Assembly: GCF_035222485.1 (NCBI RefSeq)
Contig: NC_085920.1
Location: 8,356,001 to 8,420,000 of the forward strand
From: Podospora pseudoanserina
Lineage: Eukaryota > Ascomycota > Sordariomycetes > Sordariales > Podosporaceae
Direction of reading: 5' to 3'
Length of the DNA stretch: 64,000 nt
Shown here: in pieces, positions 14,401 to 25,865 of the stretch
Layout: each line of letters begins with the position of its first letter
How positions within the stretch are numbered: the stretch's first letter is position 1
The notes under the pieces: model-generated
What the model was told of the DNA's origin: nothing
What the model saw: only the letters and a program-made list of their open reading frames with translations
Database searches by the model: none
Translations under genes and position numbers: made by a program

Positions 14401-14768
14401 ACAAGCGCGTGGACATCGTTACCCCTGAGGAATGCTCTCTCAAACTCGTTAAGAATGAGCTTGAGCACTTCTTCATACGAGCCCTGTGCATCATCCTCGC
14501 CCTCGGCCACTTCGTTGGCAATGAAGCCCATAAATCTAGCCACCAGCTCCGGGATCGAAGATGGTTCATCGTCCAGAGCCAAATCGTCGGTAGGCGCAGG
14601 TAAGCTGGCAGTGAAACGGGTCTTGAGCTCGGAGGCATGGTAATGAAGGCCAGTGGGTATCAAAAACGTCGTCTCGAGAGAGCCGTGGGAAACTGTAAGG
14701 GGACGAAGCGAGGCTGACGATCTAGGTGTGACGGCGCCCGTCTGAGGGCCGGTCCCGGAACCGTACAT
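8435..14768 (-). CDS. FAS1: Fatty acid synthase subunit beta (FAS1)
   Basis: This is the beta subunit of the cytosolic fungal type I fatty acid synthase, which carries acetyl loading, enoyl reduction, dehydration and malonyl/palmitoyl transfer. Two exons (14768-9572 and 9513-8435) flank a 58-nt intron, and the product is 2091 residues, the usual family size. Domains in order: acetyltransferase with GHSQG (Ser about 286); FMN enoyl reductase with [13 protein letters not shown] and ELAGGGYYN near 600-650; hot-dog dehydratase with [10 protein letters not shown] and ITHGMYSSA near 1580-1620; malonyl/palmitoyl transferase beginning [16 protein letters not shown] near 1700, with active site [11 protein letters not shown] (Ser about 1837). 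The start at 14768 gives the family-like beginning [11 protein letters not shown]; the frame stays open 42 codons further upstream to 14894, but that stretch looks like leader. It is transcribed divergently from FAS2, the gene for its partner subunit, which favours co-regulation (inference). Confidence 0.98.
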
Positions 14769-17700
14769 TATGAAAGATATAGGGGTATCGTATCTAATAA
14801 AGAAGTGGACTTGTTGGTCTCTTATGAACTCCCTGGGTCTTGTTAGCTTTCTGTTGCAAACCAATGGCACCACCCCCCCTCGTCTCGTCTCCAATTTGGC
14901 GGTGAGCCAGCCAGACGATCAAATACAAAAAAAAAAAAAAGATCACATACCAGCACAACGATTTGGGAGAGTTCAAGAATCAAACTACCTGCAACAATTC
15001 GCTTTTCTGCGTCGAAAACCGCGAAGACAATGCTGACTGGATGGTGAGCAAACGAACTACTGGCGCAGCACGAGGGGGGTGGTGGGGGAGGGTGCCATAG
15101 GTTGCAAGATAGGAGGCAGGCTTACAGGGACTGATGGGAGGTGGCAGGTGGGAGAGGAGGGAGGGACTGGAATCCTAAGATAGACCTGCCCTTGGATCGT
15201 TCGTTCGTTCGTGTCTTCTCAAGCCCAGGAGAGTGGGTGGGAAGTGTATTATCAGCCCAGGGAGGAGGGGCGGCGAGAGATGGCGGGGAAGGGCGGTGGC
15301 GGGGGAACAAGATCAATCTCAGGAGAAGGAAGCGGACGGAAAGGAAGGAGAACAGCAACCGGAGGAAAGCAAGCAGCAGTCAGCAGCAGTTTAGAAGCCC
15401 CTCGTGGTTCCCGGATCGGGTGGAGATGTGGATGTGGTCCCTCCACTGGTGTCGACCTTGGGGGATGGCAACGCGTAAAAAGGCCCAACGCAATTCGGCT
15501 GTCTCCCTGCGAATCCACGGCTGGCGGCTGCTTCGTCGCTCGCCAAAAAAAAATTGGGATCTTGTTGGGGATGGCACGACACATCCGCACCCAGATCCCC
15601 CCCTGTCGACAGGACCCCTCGTTGTGTGCACTGTCTGGCACAGTGTACTTGTGGCGAGGCTTATGCACCTGCTTAATGCGCTGTACCTTGCCGAGCCTGA
15701 GATCCGGCCAACCCGCGAACAGAGGGTTCCACAGCGGCAACCCCACTTGGTCCACCTGTCACAGCGACGACCCCAATGTCCCACATCTGCCCATCATGTA
15801 TCGATACCTCCATCCGAACGTCCCGACGTATCCCGCCATCCACCAACCCCAGCAAACTTCAGCCCGCCACTGCCCACACAGATCACTGCCCTCGATAGCG
15901 GAGCGATAGGACGGAGCGGCGAGGGTCCTTTTGCCATGCATCCATTCTTCCGGAAGGCCTGGCTTTTCTTAGACCCGAGACTTTGTGTAGCGTCGAGAGC
16001 CTTCCTTCAGTTCGGGACATATGGGAGAGATCTCGAGCATCATCTTACAGATCTTGTTCATCATTGGGCCATGCCCCGAGTGCTTACCCCGAGCACGCCG
16101 ACGTACCTGCGTTTTATCCCGTTGTGCCCGTACGTAGATCCGTGGCTCCGTGCTTCTCCAGGTTTTGGGGGTTCAAAGATTCTTCATTCAGCTTCCCATG
16201 GCTCCACCGTGAGGATGCCTGTCGAGGTCCACGGGGAGCCGGCAGTGCCGGTCTGGAATCTCCAGTTGATAACAACGCCTCGCCGCAGGTCTGCCGTATC
16301 AGTCGGATCAACTGGAACATTTGGAACAGCATCCTACAAAGTCACATACTGGTCCAATGCCATCTTGAAGGCAGGGCCGGCACCTTTTTCTGGAATATCT
16401 GCTCAGCCTTCTGAATTACGGGTGTCAGAGGAAGTCCCGGTTCCGTTGCCGAGAAGGTGTCCCTCTGCTTTAGTAGACGGACGCACCAAGTACTATCAAG
16501 ACATGAGGTGAGAATAACGTACTTTGTAGGTCCGAATGTGGAAACTCTCTTTGCAGCCCAAGGACTCAGTGTGAACGGAACGCCAGGAGACAAGCTCGAC
16601 TGTAATTCTTTTCCGTTCGGGCAGTCCCCACGGCCAACCACAACATTCCACACGATCGTGTGTGAGCCGATGTCAACTGAATTGTAGCCCACATGTTTAG
16701 GGCCCAAAGGTTCAAAATAGTGGATGGCAAACATGCATCAAGGGATGATGATCTGGTCCGACAGCTTTCTCCGCTTGCGCCGCGACCATCTGTAGCCATC
16801 TGATATCTCCAGATCTACAGGGACTCTACATGCCGGAGACAGAGGTACCATGCGGTGCTGCTGTACCACTACCAGATTGATAAATTTGCAGAGCGTGTCA
16901 GCCAAGGTCCAAATAAACAATAAACAAGCCTTTGATGGCTTACAATGCCCTGGCAAGGCATGATTGGCATCTGGCAGAGGAGCACACACGGCCGAGGTCT
17001 ATCCGGATCTCCGGGATCATGACGCCATGCAGTAATGAGGCTCAAGGTTGAAACGGTCCGACAGGCGTGTCCGAAGTGTCCAGGACACGGAGCACAGTCG
17101 TCGAGTCTCGGGTCTTGTCCTTTTGCTGGTTGCCTGCTCTCTGCTTTTTGCTCTCTACCGGGAGACATTGGGCTGCGGTGAAACTCGGCGGTGACGGCTG
17201 TCGAGCGGAGGTATCGAGACTTCGGTCGCTGTCTGCTCCAAACACTGTGGGGTAGCTAGTGAGAGGTGCGCTAGGCTGAATCAGGTTAGGTCCAGAGTTT
17301 GGTTGAGAAGCAGCTTGCAAGGTGCGCCAGCGGGCATGGGGGGGCACTCCCATTTGCAGGGGTCTGCCGAGCCCAAAATTCATTCAACAGTTGCACCTTG
17401 AAGACGCGGTAGCTCCCAATTTTTTTGTCTATTGCCCCCGGTCTCACGACTATCTTGTCATTCCAGTTGCCCCCCTCTGTCAAAAGTCTGGGTTCCGCAT
17501 CCCCGAAGCCCCTTGCGTGGAACGAGCTGGGTCCGTCTTAATCTTCATCTCTCTTCTTCTCAGGCACGCCCTCGCCTGTTCGTCCAACCTTTTTCCCGCC
17601 CCTCCTCCCCTCCCTCCACCTCACCAACTCGGCGACGGCATCGACCCTCCCACTAATCTACCACCACCACCACCATCACGCCAATTCTCCCCCCCGGGTC

Positions 17701-17810
17701 TCACTGGGAACGGTTCATGACCACCGCTTGTTCATAGAAGATACCCCCTACGATATTCTCTTTCTGCTTCTTCTTTTCTTCCCAAGTTACGTTCCAGCAG
17801 CCCCTCCAAG
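14769..17810. promoter_or_regulatory. Divergent FAS1-FAS2 intergenic region
   Basis: These 3.0 kb lie between the two start codons of the synthase genes and must hold both promoters and both leaders. Visible items are a poly-A run at about 14929-14942 (poly-T in the FAS1 leader), a GTTC repeat near 15198-15212, and a C/T-rich stretch at 17540-17810 just before FAS2, as is common in highly expressed fungal genes. A short upstream frame of six codons lies at 17717-17737. A 456-codon plus-strand open frame (15141-16511) starts with GTG, has poor codon bias and no recognisable domain; it is treated as a finding, not a gene. Confidence 0.7.
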
Positions 17811-20800
17811 ATGCGTCCCGAAGTTGAGCAGGAGCTCGCCCACACGCTCCTTGTCGAGCTTCTCGCCTACCAGTTTGCTTCTCCTGTCAGATGGATTGAG
17901 ACACAAGATGTGTTTCTCGCCGAGAAGATTGCCGAGCGTATCGTGGAAATCGGTCCCGCTGATACCCTTGGTGTAATGGCCAAGAGGACGCTCGCCTCCA
18001 AGTACGAAGCTTACGACGCCGCAAAGTCAGTTCAAAGACAAATTCTCTGCTACAACAAGGACGCCAAAGAGATTTACTACGATGTCGATCCAGTTGAAGA
18101 GGAGCCTGAGCCGGTAGCAGCCGCGCCAAGCTCTTCCAGTGCTCCCGCTGCGGCTGCGGCGGCCCCAGCTGCTGTTGCGGCGGCACCTCCACCACCGAGT
18201 GCTGGCCCTGCTGCCTCGGTGCCCGATGCGCCGGTGCCGGCCGTTGACATTGTGAAGGCTTTGGTTGCTCAGAAGCTCAAGAAGGGAGCATCTGACATTC
18301 CATTGGGCAAGGCCATCAAGGACTTGGTTGGTGGTATGTTCTCGCGACCCCTGAAAAAAAAAAACCCTTTATGTTGGAGTTTTGCTGACAACGAGAAACA
18401 CAGGTAAATCCACACTTCAGAATGAAATCGTCGGTGACCTCGGGAAGGAGTTTGGCTCGACACCCGAAAAGCCCGAAGATACACCGCTTGATGAGCTCGG
18501 TGCTGCGTTGCAGGCCACTTTCGATGGCAACCTCGGCAAGACCACCCAGGGTCTTATCGCTCGTCTGATTTCTTCAAAGATGCCCGGTGGATTCAACATT
18601 ACGACTGCGAGGAAGTACCTCGAGACGAGGTGGGGTTTGGGCTCCGGACGCCAAGACGGAGTTCTTCTGCTGGCCATCACTATGGAGCCAGCCGCGCGTC
18701 TGGGGTCCGAGGCTGATGCCAAGGCTTTCCTCGACGACGTATCCCAGAAGTACGCCGCCAGCGCTGGCATCAGCTTGTCCACCGCTGCGGCTGCTGGCCC
18801 AGCCGGCGGTTCCGGCGGCGGCATGATGATGGACCCGGCGGCGATTGAGGCTCTGACCAGCGACCAGAAGACGTTTTTCAAGCAACAGCTGGAGCTCACT
18901 GCGAGATATCTCAAGGTGGACATTCGTGCCGGAGACAAGGCTTTCCAGGCCTCCCAAGAGTCTTCCAAGGTCTTGCAGGCCCAGATTGATCTTTGGATGG
19001 CCGAGCATGGCGACTTCTACGCCTCTGGCATTGAGCCCGTCTTTACGCCGCTCAAGGCTCGCGTTTACGATTCGTCATGGAACTGGGCCCGTCAGGATGC
19101 TCTTAGCATGTACTACGACATCATTTTCGGGCGGTTGCAGGCTGTTGACCGTGAAATTGTTGGCAAAAGTATCCGGATCATGAACCGTTCCAACCCAGCT
19201 CTCCTCGAGTTCATGCAATATCACATCGACAACTGCCCAACAGAGCGTGGAGAGACCTATCAGCTTGCCAAAGAGCTCGGTGCCATGCTCATCGAGAACT
19301 GCAAGGAGGTGCTCTCTGCCGACCCTGTGTACAAGGATGTTGCGGTCCCTACCGGCCCACGCACCACTGTTGATGCTCGCGGCAACATGAAGTATGAGGA
19401 GGTTCCTCGCGCTAGCTGCAGAAAGCTCGAGCATTATGTCCAGCAAATGGCCGAGGGTGGCAAGATTTCCGAGTACGGCAGCAGGACAAAGGTTCAGAAT
19501 GATCTGTCCAAGATCTACAAGTTGATCAAGCAGCAGCACAAGCTTCCTAAGACATCGCAGCTCGAGATCAAGAGCTTGTACAGTGATATCATCCGCTCTC
19601 TTGGCATGAACGAGAGCCAGATCATTCCCAAGGAGAACGGCAAGGGTGCCAGCGCCGCCGCCGGTCTCGTCAAAAAGTCCAAGCCCAAGGGCAAGACTGA
19701 GACCATTCCCTTCCTCCATCTCCGCAAGAAGACTCAGCATGGCTGGGACTACAGCAAGAAGCTCACCAGCCTGTACCTTGACTGCTTGGAGGAAGCCGCC
19801 AAGGATGGTGTCACATTTGCTGGCAAGTATGTGCTCATGACTGGTGCTGGAGCTGGCTCCATCGGTGCCGAGGTTCTCCAGGGCCTCATCACTGGCGGTG
19901 CCAAGGTTGTTGTCACCACCTCTCGCTTCTCCCGTGAGGTGACCGAGTATTACCAGTCCATGTATGCTCGTTATGGCTCGCGCGGCTCTCAGCTCGTGGT
20001 CGTTCCCTTCAACCAGGGCAGTGTTCAGGATGTCAACGCCCTTGTCGAGTACATCTATGACCCCAAGACCGGCCTTGGCTGGGACTTGGACTTCATCGTT
20101 CCTTTTGCCGCCATTTCTGAGCAGGGTCGCCAGATCGATGGCATCGACTCCAAGTCTGAGCTTGCTCACCGCATCATGCTCACCAATCTCATCCGTCTTC
20201 TCGGAAACGTCAAGGCCCAGAAGGCCGCCCGTGGTTTCGAGACCCGTCCTGCTCAGGTCATTCTTCCCCTTTCTCCCAACCACGGCACGTTCGGCAGTGA
20301 CGGTCTCTACTCCGAGTCCAAGCTTGGCCTCGAGACTCTCTTCAACAGGTGGCATGCCGAGGACTGGGCTAACTACCTCACCATTTGCGGTGCCATCATC
20401 GGCTGGACCCGTGGCACTGGTCTCATGGCTGGTAACAACATGGTGGCCGAGGCTGTCGAAAACTTTGGCGTGCGCACCTTCTCGCAGCAGGAAATGGCTT
20501 TCAACCTTCTTGGACTCATGTCTCCCACTGTCGTCGATTTGTGCCAGAATGAGCCCGTGTTTGCCGACTTGAACGGTGGTCTCCAGTTTATTCCTAACCT
20601 GAACGAGGTGATGACCAAGGAGCGCAAGTCCATCACCGAGACCAGCGAGATTCGTCGTGCCGTCACCAAGGAGACCGCTGTCGAGAACAAGATTGTCAAT
20701 GGTGAAGATTCGGAGGTCCTCTACAAGAAGAAGGTCATCGAGCCTCGCGCCAATCTCAAGTACGACTTCCCCACCCTTCCCGACTGGAAGTCCGAGGTTG

Positions 20801-23552
20801 CTCCTCTCAACGACAAGCTCAAGGGCATGGTCGATCTCGACAGGGTTGTCGTCATTACTGGTTTCGCCGAGGTTGGTCCATGGGGCAACTCGAGGACTAG
20901 ATGGGAGATGGAGGCGTACGGCGAGTTCTCCCTGGAGGGCTGCATCGAGATGGCCTGGATGATGGGTCTCATCAGGAACCACAACGGTCCCATCAAGGGC
21001 CAGCCATACTCCGGCTGGGTTGATGGCAAGACTGGCGAGCCTGTGGAGGACAAGGACATCAAGGCCAAGTACGAAAAGTACATCTTGGAGCACTCCGGTA
21101 TCCGTCTGATCGAGCCCGAGCTGTTCGACGGCTATGACCCCAACAAGAAGCAGCTCCTCCAGGAGGTCGTCATTGAGGAGGATCTGGATCCCTTCCAGAC
21201 TTCCAAGGAGACCGCCGAGGAGTTCAAACGCGAGCATGGAGACAAGGTCGAGGTCTTTGAGATCCCTGAGAGTGGCGAGTACACTGTTCGTATGAGGAAG
21301 GGGGCATCCCTCTGGATTCCCAAGGCCCTTCGCTTCGACCGTCTCGTTGCTGGTCAGATCCCAACTGGCTGGGACGCCAAGCGCTACGGCATCCCTGAGG
21401 ACATCATCAGCCAAGTCGACCCCGTTTCTCTGTACGTTCTCGTCTCGACTGCCGAGGCCCTCTTGTCCTCTGGTATCACAGACCCTTTCGAGTTCTACAA
21501 GTATGTCCATGTGTCCGAAGTGGGCAACTGCATTGGTGGTGGTCTTGGTGGATCAACGGCTCTCCGCCAGATGCACGTCGATCGCTACAAGGACAAGCCG
21601 GTCCAGAACGACATTCTTCAGGAGTCCTTCATCAACACCATCGCTGCGTGGGTGAACATGTTGCTCCTCTCGTCTTCTGGCCCCATCAAGACCCCCGTCG
21701 GTGCTTGCGCTACTGCTGTTGAATCCGTCGACATCGGTTATGAGACCATCATGGAGGGCAAGGCCCGCATCTGCATCGTCGGTGGTTATGATGACTTTGG
21801 TGAGGAGGGCTCGTACGAGTTCGCCAACATGAAAGCCACCAGCAACTCTGTTGACGAGATGGCCCATGGCCGCACTCCTGCCGAGATGTCCAGACCCACC
21901 ACCACGACTAGAAACGGCTTCATGGAAGCTCAGGGTGCCGGTCTCCAGGTCATCATGACTGCCAAGCTCGCTCTCGACATGGGTGTTCCCATTTGGGGCA
22001 TTCTTGCCCTCACCACGACCGCCTCTGACAAGATCGGACGCTCCGTCCCTGCTCCCGGCCAGGGTGTTCTCACCACCGCTCGTGAGCATTCTGGCAAGTT
22101 CCCCTCGCCACTTTTGGACATCAAGTACAGAAGGCGCCAGATCGAGAGGCGCACTCGCCAGATCCAGGGTGATAAGGAAGCCGAGCACCAATACCTCGCC
22201 GACGAGGCTGAGGCTCTCAAGTCTGAGGGTCGGTCGCGTGGTGAGATTGAGGAGTATGTCGCAGATCGGGCCAGGCACATCGAGAAGGAGGCCGAGAGGC
22301 AAACTCGCGAGGTATTGCGCAGCTTTGGCAACAACTTCTGGAAGCAGGATCCCAGCATCGCTCCCCTGCGTGGCGCTCTGGCCACTTGGGGTCTCACCAT
22401 CGACGATCTTGACGTTGCTTCTTTCCACGGCACGTCCACCAAGGCCAACGACAAGAACGAGTCTTCTGTTATTTGCCAACAGCTCGAGCATCTCGGCCGT
22501 ACCAAGGGCAATGCCGTCATGGGTATCTTCCAGAAGTATCTCACAGGTCATCCCAAGGGTGCAGCCGGTGCCTGGATGTTGAACGGCTGCCTGCAGGTTC
22601 TCAACAGTGGTCTCGTGCCCGGTAACCGCAACGCTGACAACGTCGACGCCATCATGGAGAAGTTTGATCACATCGTCTACCCCAGCCGTACTCTCCAGAC
22701 CGATGGCGTCAAGGCTTTCTCGGTCACCTCTTTTGGTTTCGGCCAGAAGGGTGCTCAGGCTATCGGTATCCACCCCAAGTATCTGTATGCCACTCTTGAC
22801 CAGCAGACCTTCAACTCGTACAAGACTAGGGTTGAGGCTCGCCAGAAGAAGGCCTACACGTACTTCCACAACGGCCTGATCAACAACGCGCTGTTCGTTG
22901 CAAAGGACAAGCCCCCATATACCGATGAGCAGCTCAGCCAGGTTCTCCTCAACCCCGATGCTCGCGTCACGGAAGACAAGAAGACTGGCCAGCTCATCTT
23001 CCCTCCCAACTTCATGAAGCTTTCTGAGAAGACTGCTTCCGCCACGCCTGCTTCTCCTCAGAGCGGCAAGGCAGCTTTGGAGATGATGATTGGGCAGGCC
23101 GCGAGGGCACTTGAGACGGCCAACACTCAGGTGGGTATGGATATTGAGGACATCAAGTCGATCAACACCAACAGCGACACTTTCCTTGACCGCAACTTCA
23201 CCGAGGCCGAGATGAAGTACTGCTTCTCGTCCTCCACTGGGCGGTCGCCTCAGAAGGCGTTTGCTGGCCGATGGAGTGCCAAGGAGGCCGTCTTCAAGGC
23301 CCTGCGTGTCCAGGGACAAGGAGCGGGTGCGGCTCTGAAGGATATTGAGATCGTTTCAGACAGCACTGGCTCACCAACAGTCAAGGTATGCAAAGCGGAT
23401 CCTGCGTCTGGTGTGATCATAAGCTAACTTTTCGCTTGTAGCTGCACGGTTACGCTCAAGAAGCCGCTCAGAAGGCTGGTATCAGATACGTCAACGTGTC
23501 CATCACATACACCGATGACCACGCGGCCGCCATTGCCACAGCGCAGCTCTGA
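17811..23552 (+). CDS. FAS2: Fatty acid synthase subunit alpha (FAS2)
   Basis: This is the alpha subunit of the fungal type I fatty acid synthase, providing acyl carrier, ketoreductase, ketosynthase and phosphopantetheinyl transferase functions. Exons are 17811-18333, 18404-23385 and 23442-23552, giving 1871 residues, normal for the family. Order: an N-terminal structural segment; an Ala/Pro-rich linker (about 100-145) that tethers the carrier; the carrier domain with phosphopantetheine site GGKST (Ser about 177); NADPH ketoreductase with [12 protein letters not shown] near 650; ketosynthase with active Cys in [11 protein letters not shown] (about 1276) and His in [10 protein letters not shown] (about 1515); C-terminal phosphopantetheinyl transferase with GMDIEDI near 1752 and [11 protein letters not shown]. 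The first intron (70 nt, CTGAC branch) splits the Gly codon two residues before the modified Ser. The last intron is 56 nt with a CTAAC branch. The ATG at 17811 follows a C/T-rich leader. Confidence 0.98.
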
Positions 23553-24187
23553 GCCCATGGATGAATACGAGAAAAGGATTAGACGAAAGGGACTATACTA
23601 TCTATCATACATACATGTTGTAATTGGGAACTAGGGACTTGAAAAGGATGTGTACATCATGATTTAGATCGACGGCCTCGGGATGGGACGTCGCCATAGA
23701 GCGCGCGCATGGGATTTGTCTGCGTAGATTTTGAGGGCGTTTTATGTTGGCATCTTATTACTAGGTTATGTTTTAAGCTTTTTTTGATTATCAGGTCAAC
23801 TGCCGAACGAGTTCATCCAGTGTGACGTGACGTCTGACACCTGACACCTGTCAAACCAGGGGCAATGACGGTGCCACCCAGGCACATGTTCTAGTGTTGA
23901 CCAAACTGTCGGTTTCATCGTTTCATCAGCGAGCGAAGCTTTAAAAAGTTGCGTCCTTCCTTTGTTGTTCTAGCGTGATGGCGGGCTGTGTCGGTTCGGA
24001 TCGGCTGCAAGAGTGCTTGCTCTCGGCCTGGTCGGGCAACGCCGGCACCCGTGACCCCCGCAGGCGGCGACCCGCGTTCGGGGGCGCAGAGAGCCGAACT
24101 CCACTCCCGGCGGGGGGATATCCGCTGGCGCTGCCAAGCGCGGGTTGTCATCGACTTTGTTGTTCACTTCTGAAACCTGGCAGAAAT
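23553..24187. other. FAS2 trailer and distal guanine deaminase promoter
   Basis: The first about 250 bases look like the FAS2 3' UTR, with TATCATACATACATG and T-rich runs. A GC-rich stretch at about 24030-24135 contains many CG dinucleotides and CCGGC/GGCGG words. No gene is supported. Confidence 0.5.
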
Positions 24188-24317
24188 AGATAAGAAACAG
24201 TTTTCCTGTTTATTTTGTTTCCGGACTTGATCTTTTGGGCTTTTTGGCGACTTTTGCGACACTTATCTCGATCCAGATAAATTGGAGATACGACGGACGG
24301 AGTGTTGGACTGATAAG
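24188..24317. promoter_or_regulatory. GATA-site cluster upstream of guanine deaminase
   Basis: Four WGATAR-type sites lie within 130 bp: AGATAA at 24188-24193, TTATCT at 24263-24268 (a minus-strand AGATAA), AGATAA at 24275-24280 and TGATAAG at 24311-24317. The middle two form an inverted pair seven bases apart. The AreA/NIT2 family of nitrogen regulators binds such sites, often in pairs, upstream of purine-catabolic genes. The cluster ends about 120 bases before the start codon. Function here is inferred. Confidence 0.55.
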
Positions 24318-24437
24318 CAAAGACCGACCAGGCACGGCCGGAACACAGTACAACCAACCTCCTTGTTCACGATTGGATCTTACTTCTGACAAAACTTACA
24401 AGCCGTTTGCCATTTCCAAGACTATCACATCATCAAA

Positions 24438-25865
24438 ATGGGGGATATCGGCTTCTCCACCGCTGCCGTGAGCGAGACAAGGCCACCAGCGAAGAACAAG
24501 ATCTTCCTTGGCACTTTCATCCACTCCAAGACTCTCAGCGAACTCGAGTATCTTCACAATGCCGCCGTAGCAGTTGACAGTCTCGGCACCATTGTCGCTG
24601 TCTCCCCGGACACCGACATCGCCAAGGCCAAAAGCACACTCCTCCCCCAGCTGAACTGGCCCTCTGATGATACCGACATGGTTGTCGCCAAAGCCGGCCA
24701 GTTCTTTTTCCCCGGCTTCATCGACACCCACCTCCATGCCTCGCAGTATCCCAACGTTGGCCTCTTTGGCAACTCGACCCTCCTGGACTGGTTGAACACT
24801 TACACTTTCCCCTTGGAGGCGTCTTTATCCTCGCTCCCAAAAGCCCAAAAGGTCTACTCCCGTGTCATCCGCAAGACACTTTCTCACGGCACAACCACTG
24901 CGGCGTACTATGCCACCATTGACGTCCCCGCCACCAATCTCCTGGCAGATTTGTGCCTCTCTTCTGGCCAGCGCGCCCTGATCGGGAGAGTATGCATGGA
25001 TCAACTTGGCCCATCCTACTACCTCGACGAATCCCCAGCGGAATCCCTCGCCAAAACAAAGCAGTGCATCGATCACGTCTTGTCCAAAGACCCAAAGATG
25101 GAGCTAATCACCCCCATCATCACCCCCCGTTTCGCACCCGCTTGTTCGGCCCCCCTGATGAAGGAGCTAGGCCAACTAGCAAAAGAAACCGACCTCCCTG
25201 TTCAGACACACATCAGTGAAAACAAAAACGAGATAGCCCTCGTGGCGAGTCTATTCCCAGACGCAGGGGATAGCTACGCAGAGGTGTACGACACGTTTGG
25301 GCTGCTGACGCCAAGAACGATCCTGGCGCATGCGGTGCACCTGACAGAAAAAGAAGCGGATTTGGTCACGGAGAGGAAGAGCAAAGTCAGCCATTGCCCT
25401 TGCTCCAACTCGGCGATTACCTCTGGAGCGGCGAGGGTGAGGTGGTTGTTGGATAAGGGGATCGAGGTTGGGCTGGGGACGGATATGAGCGGGGGGTACT
25501 CGCCTAGTGTGCTCGAGGCGGCGAGGCATGCGGTTTTGGTGAGCAGGCATATTTGTATGGATGAGGGGAAGTCGGAAGAGAGGGATAAGTTGAGCGTGGA
25601 GGAGGTTTTGTACCTGGCTACGAGGGGAGGGGCGAAGGTTGTGGGGATGGAGGACAAGATTGGTGGGTTGGAGGTGGGGATGGAGTGGGATGCTCAGCTT
25701 GTGGGACTTCATGAGGTGGATGAAGAGGAGGAGGAGGAGGGCAATGTCGATGTGTTTGGATGGGAGAGTTGGGAGGAGAAGATTGCGAAGTGGGTATATA
25801 ATGGTGATGATAGGAATACAAAGAAGGTGTGGGTGAGGGGGAGGTTGGTTCATGAGAGGAAGTGA
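24438..25865 (+). CDS. GUD1: Guanine deaminase
   Basis: This enzyme of the amidohydrolase superfamily converts guanine to xanthine and ammonia in purine salvage and catabolism. It is a single exon of 475 residues, the expected length. Metal ligands are visible in order: FIDTHLHASQ (His 98 and His 100), QTHISEN (His in the middle barrel), LAHAVHL, and GLGTDMSGG (the Asp). The PG-box of the family precedes the HxH motif (FFPGFID). The C-terminus has an acidic Glu run near residue 430. Base use shifts in the last third towards G-rich codons, but the frame stays intact. The GATA cluster upstream suggests nitrogen-catabolite control. The start ATG lies in an AAAATGG context after an A/C-rich leader. 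Confidence 0.96.
   Translation: MGDIGFSTAAVSETRPPAKNKIFLGTFIHSKTLSELEYLHNAAVAVDSLGTIVAVSPDTDIAKAKSTLLPQLNWPSDDTDMVVAKAGQFFFPGFIDTHLHASQYPNVGLFGNSTLLDWLNTYTFPLEASLSSLPKAQKVYSRVIRKTLSHGTTTAAYYATIDVPATNLLADLCLSSGQRALIGRVCMDQLGPSYYLDESPAESLAKTKQCIDHVLSKDPKMELITPIITPRFAPACSAPLMKELGQLAKETDLPVQTHISENKNEIALVASLFPDAGDSYAEVYDTFGLLTPRTILAHAVHLTEKEADLVTERKSKVSHCPCSNSAITSGAARVRWLLDKGIEVGLGTDMSGGYSPSVLEAARHAVLVSRHICMDEGKSEERDKLSVEEVLYLATRGGAKVVGMEDKIGGLEVGMEWDAQLVGLHEVDEEEEEEGNVDVFGWESWEEKIAKWVYNGDDRNTKKVWVRGRLVHERK

Noticed and set aside
14769-14894. 42-residue N-terminal extension of FAS1
   Set aside because: The extension is basic and unlike the family start; the ATG at 14768 gives the expected beginning and length.
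16992-16997. CCGAGG (CCTCGG on the minus strand) in the FAS1-FAS2 spacer as a FarA/FarB site
   Set aside because: One to two copies are expected by chance in 3 kb, and a single site is not evidence.
19075-23319. Long minus-strand open frames (811 and 588 codons) inside FAS2
   Set aside because: Same cause: mirror frames of a highly expressed, strongly biased gene.
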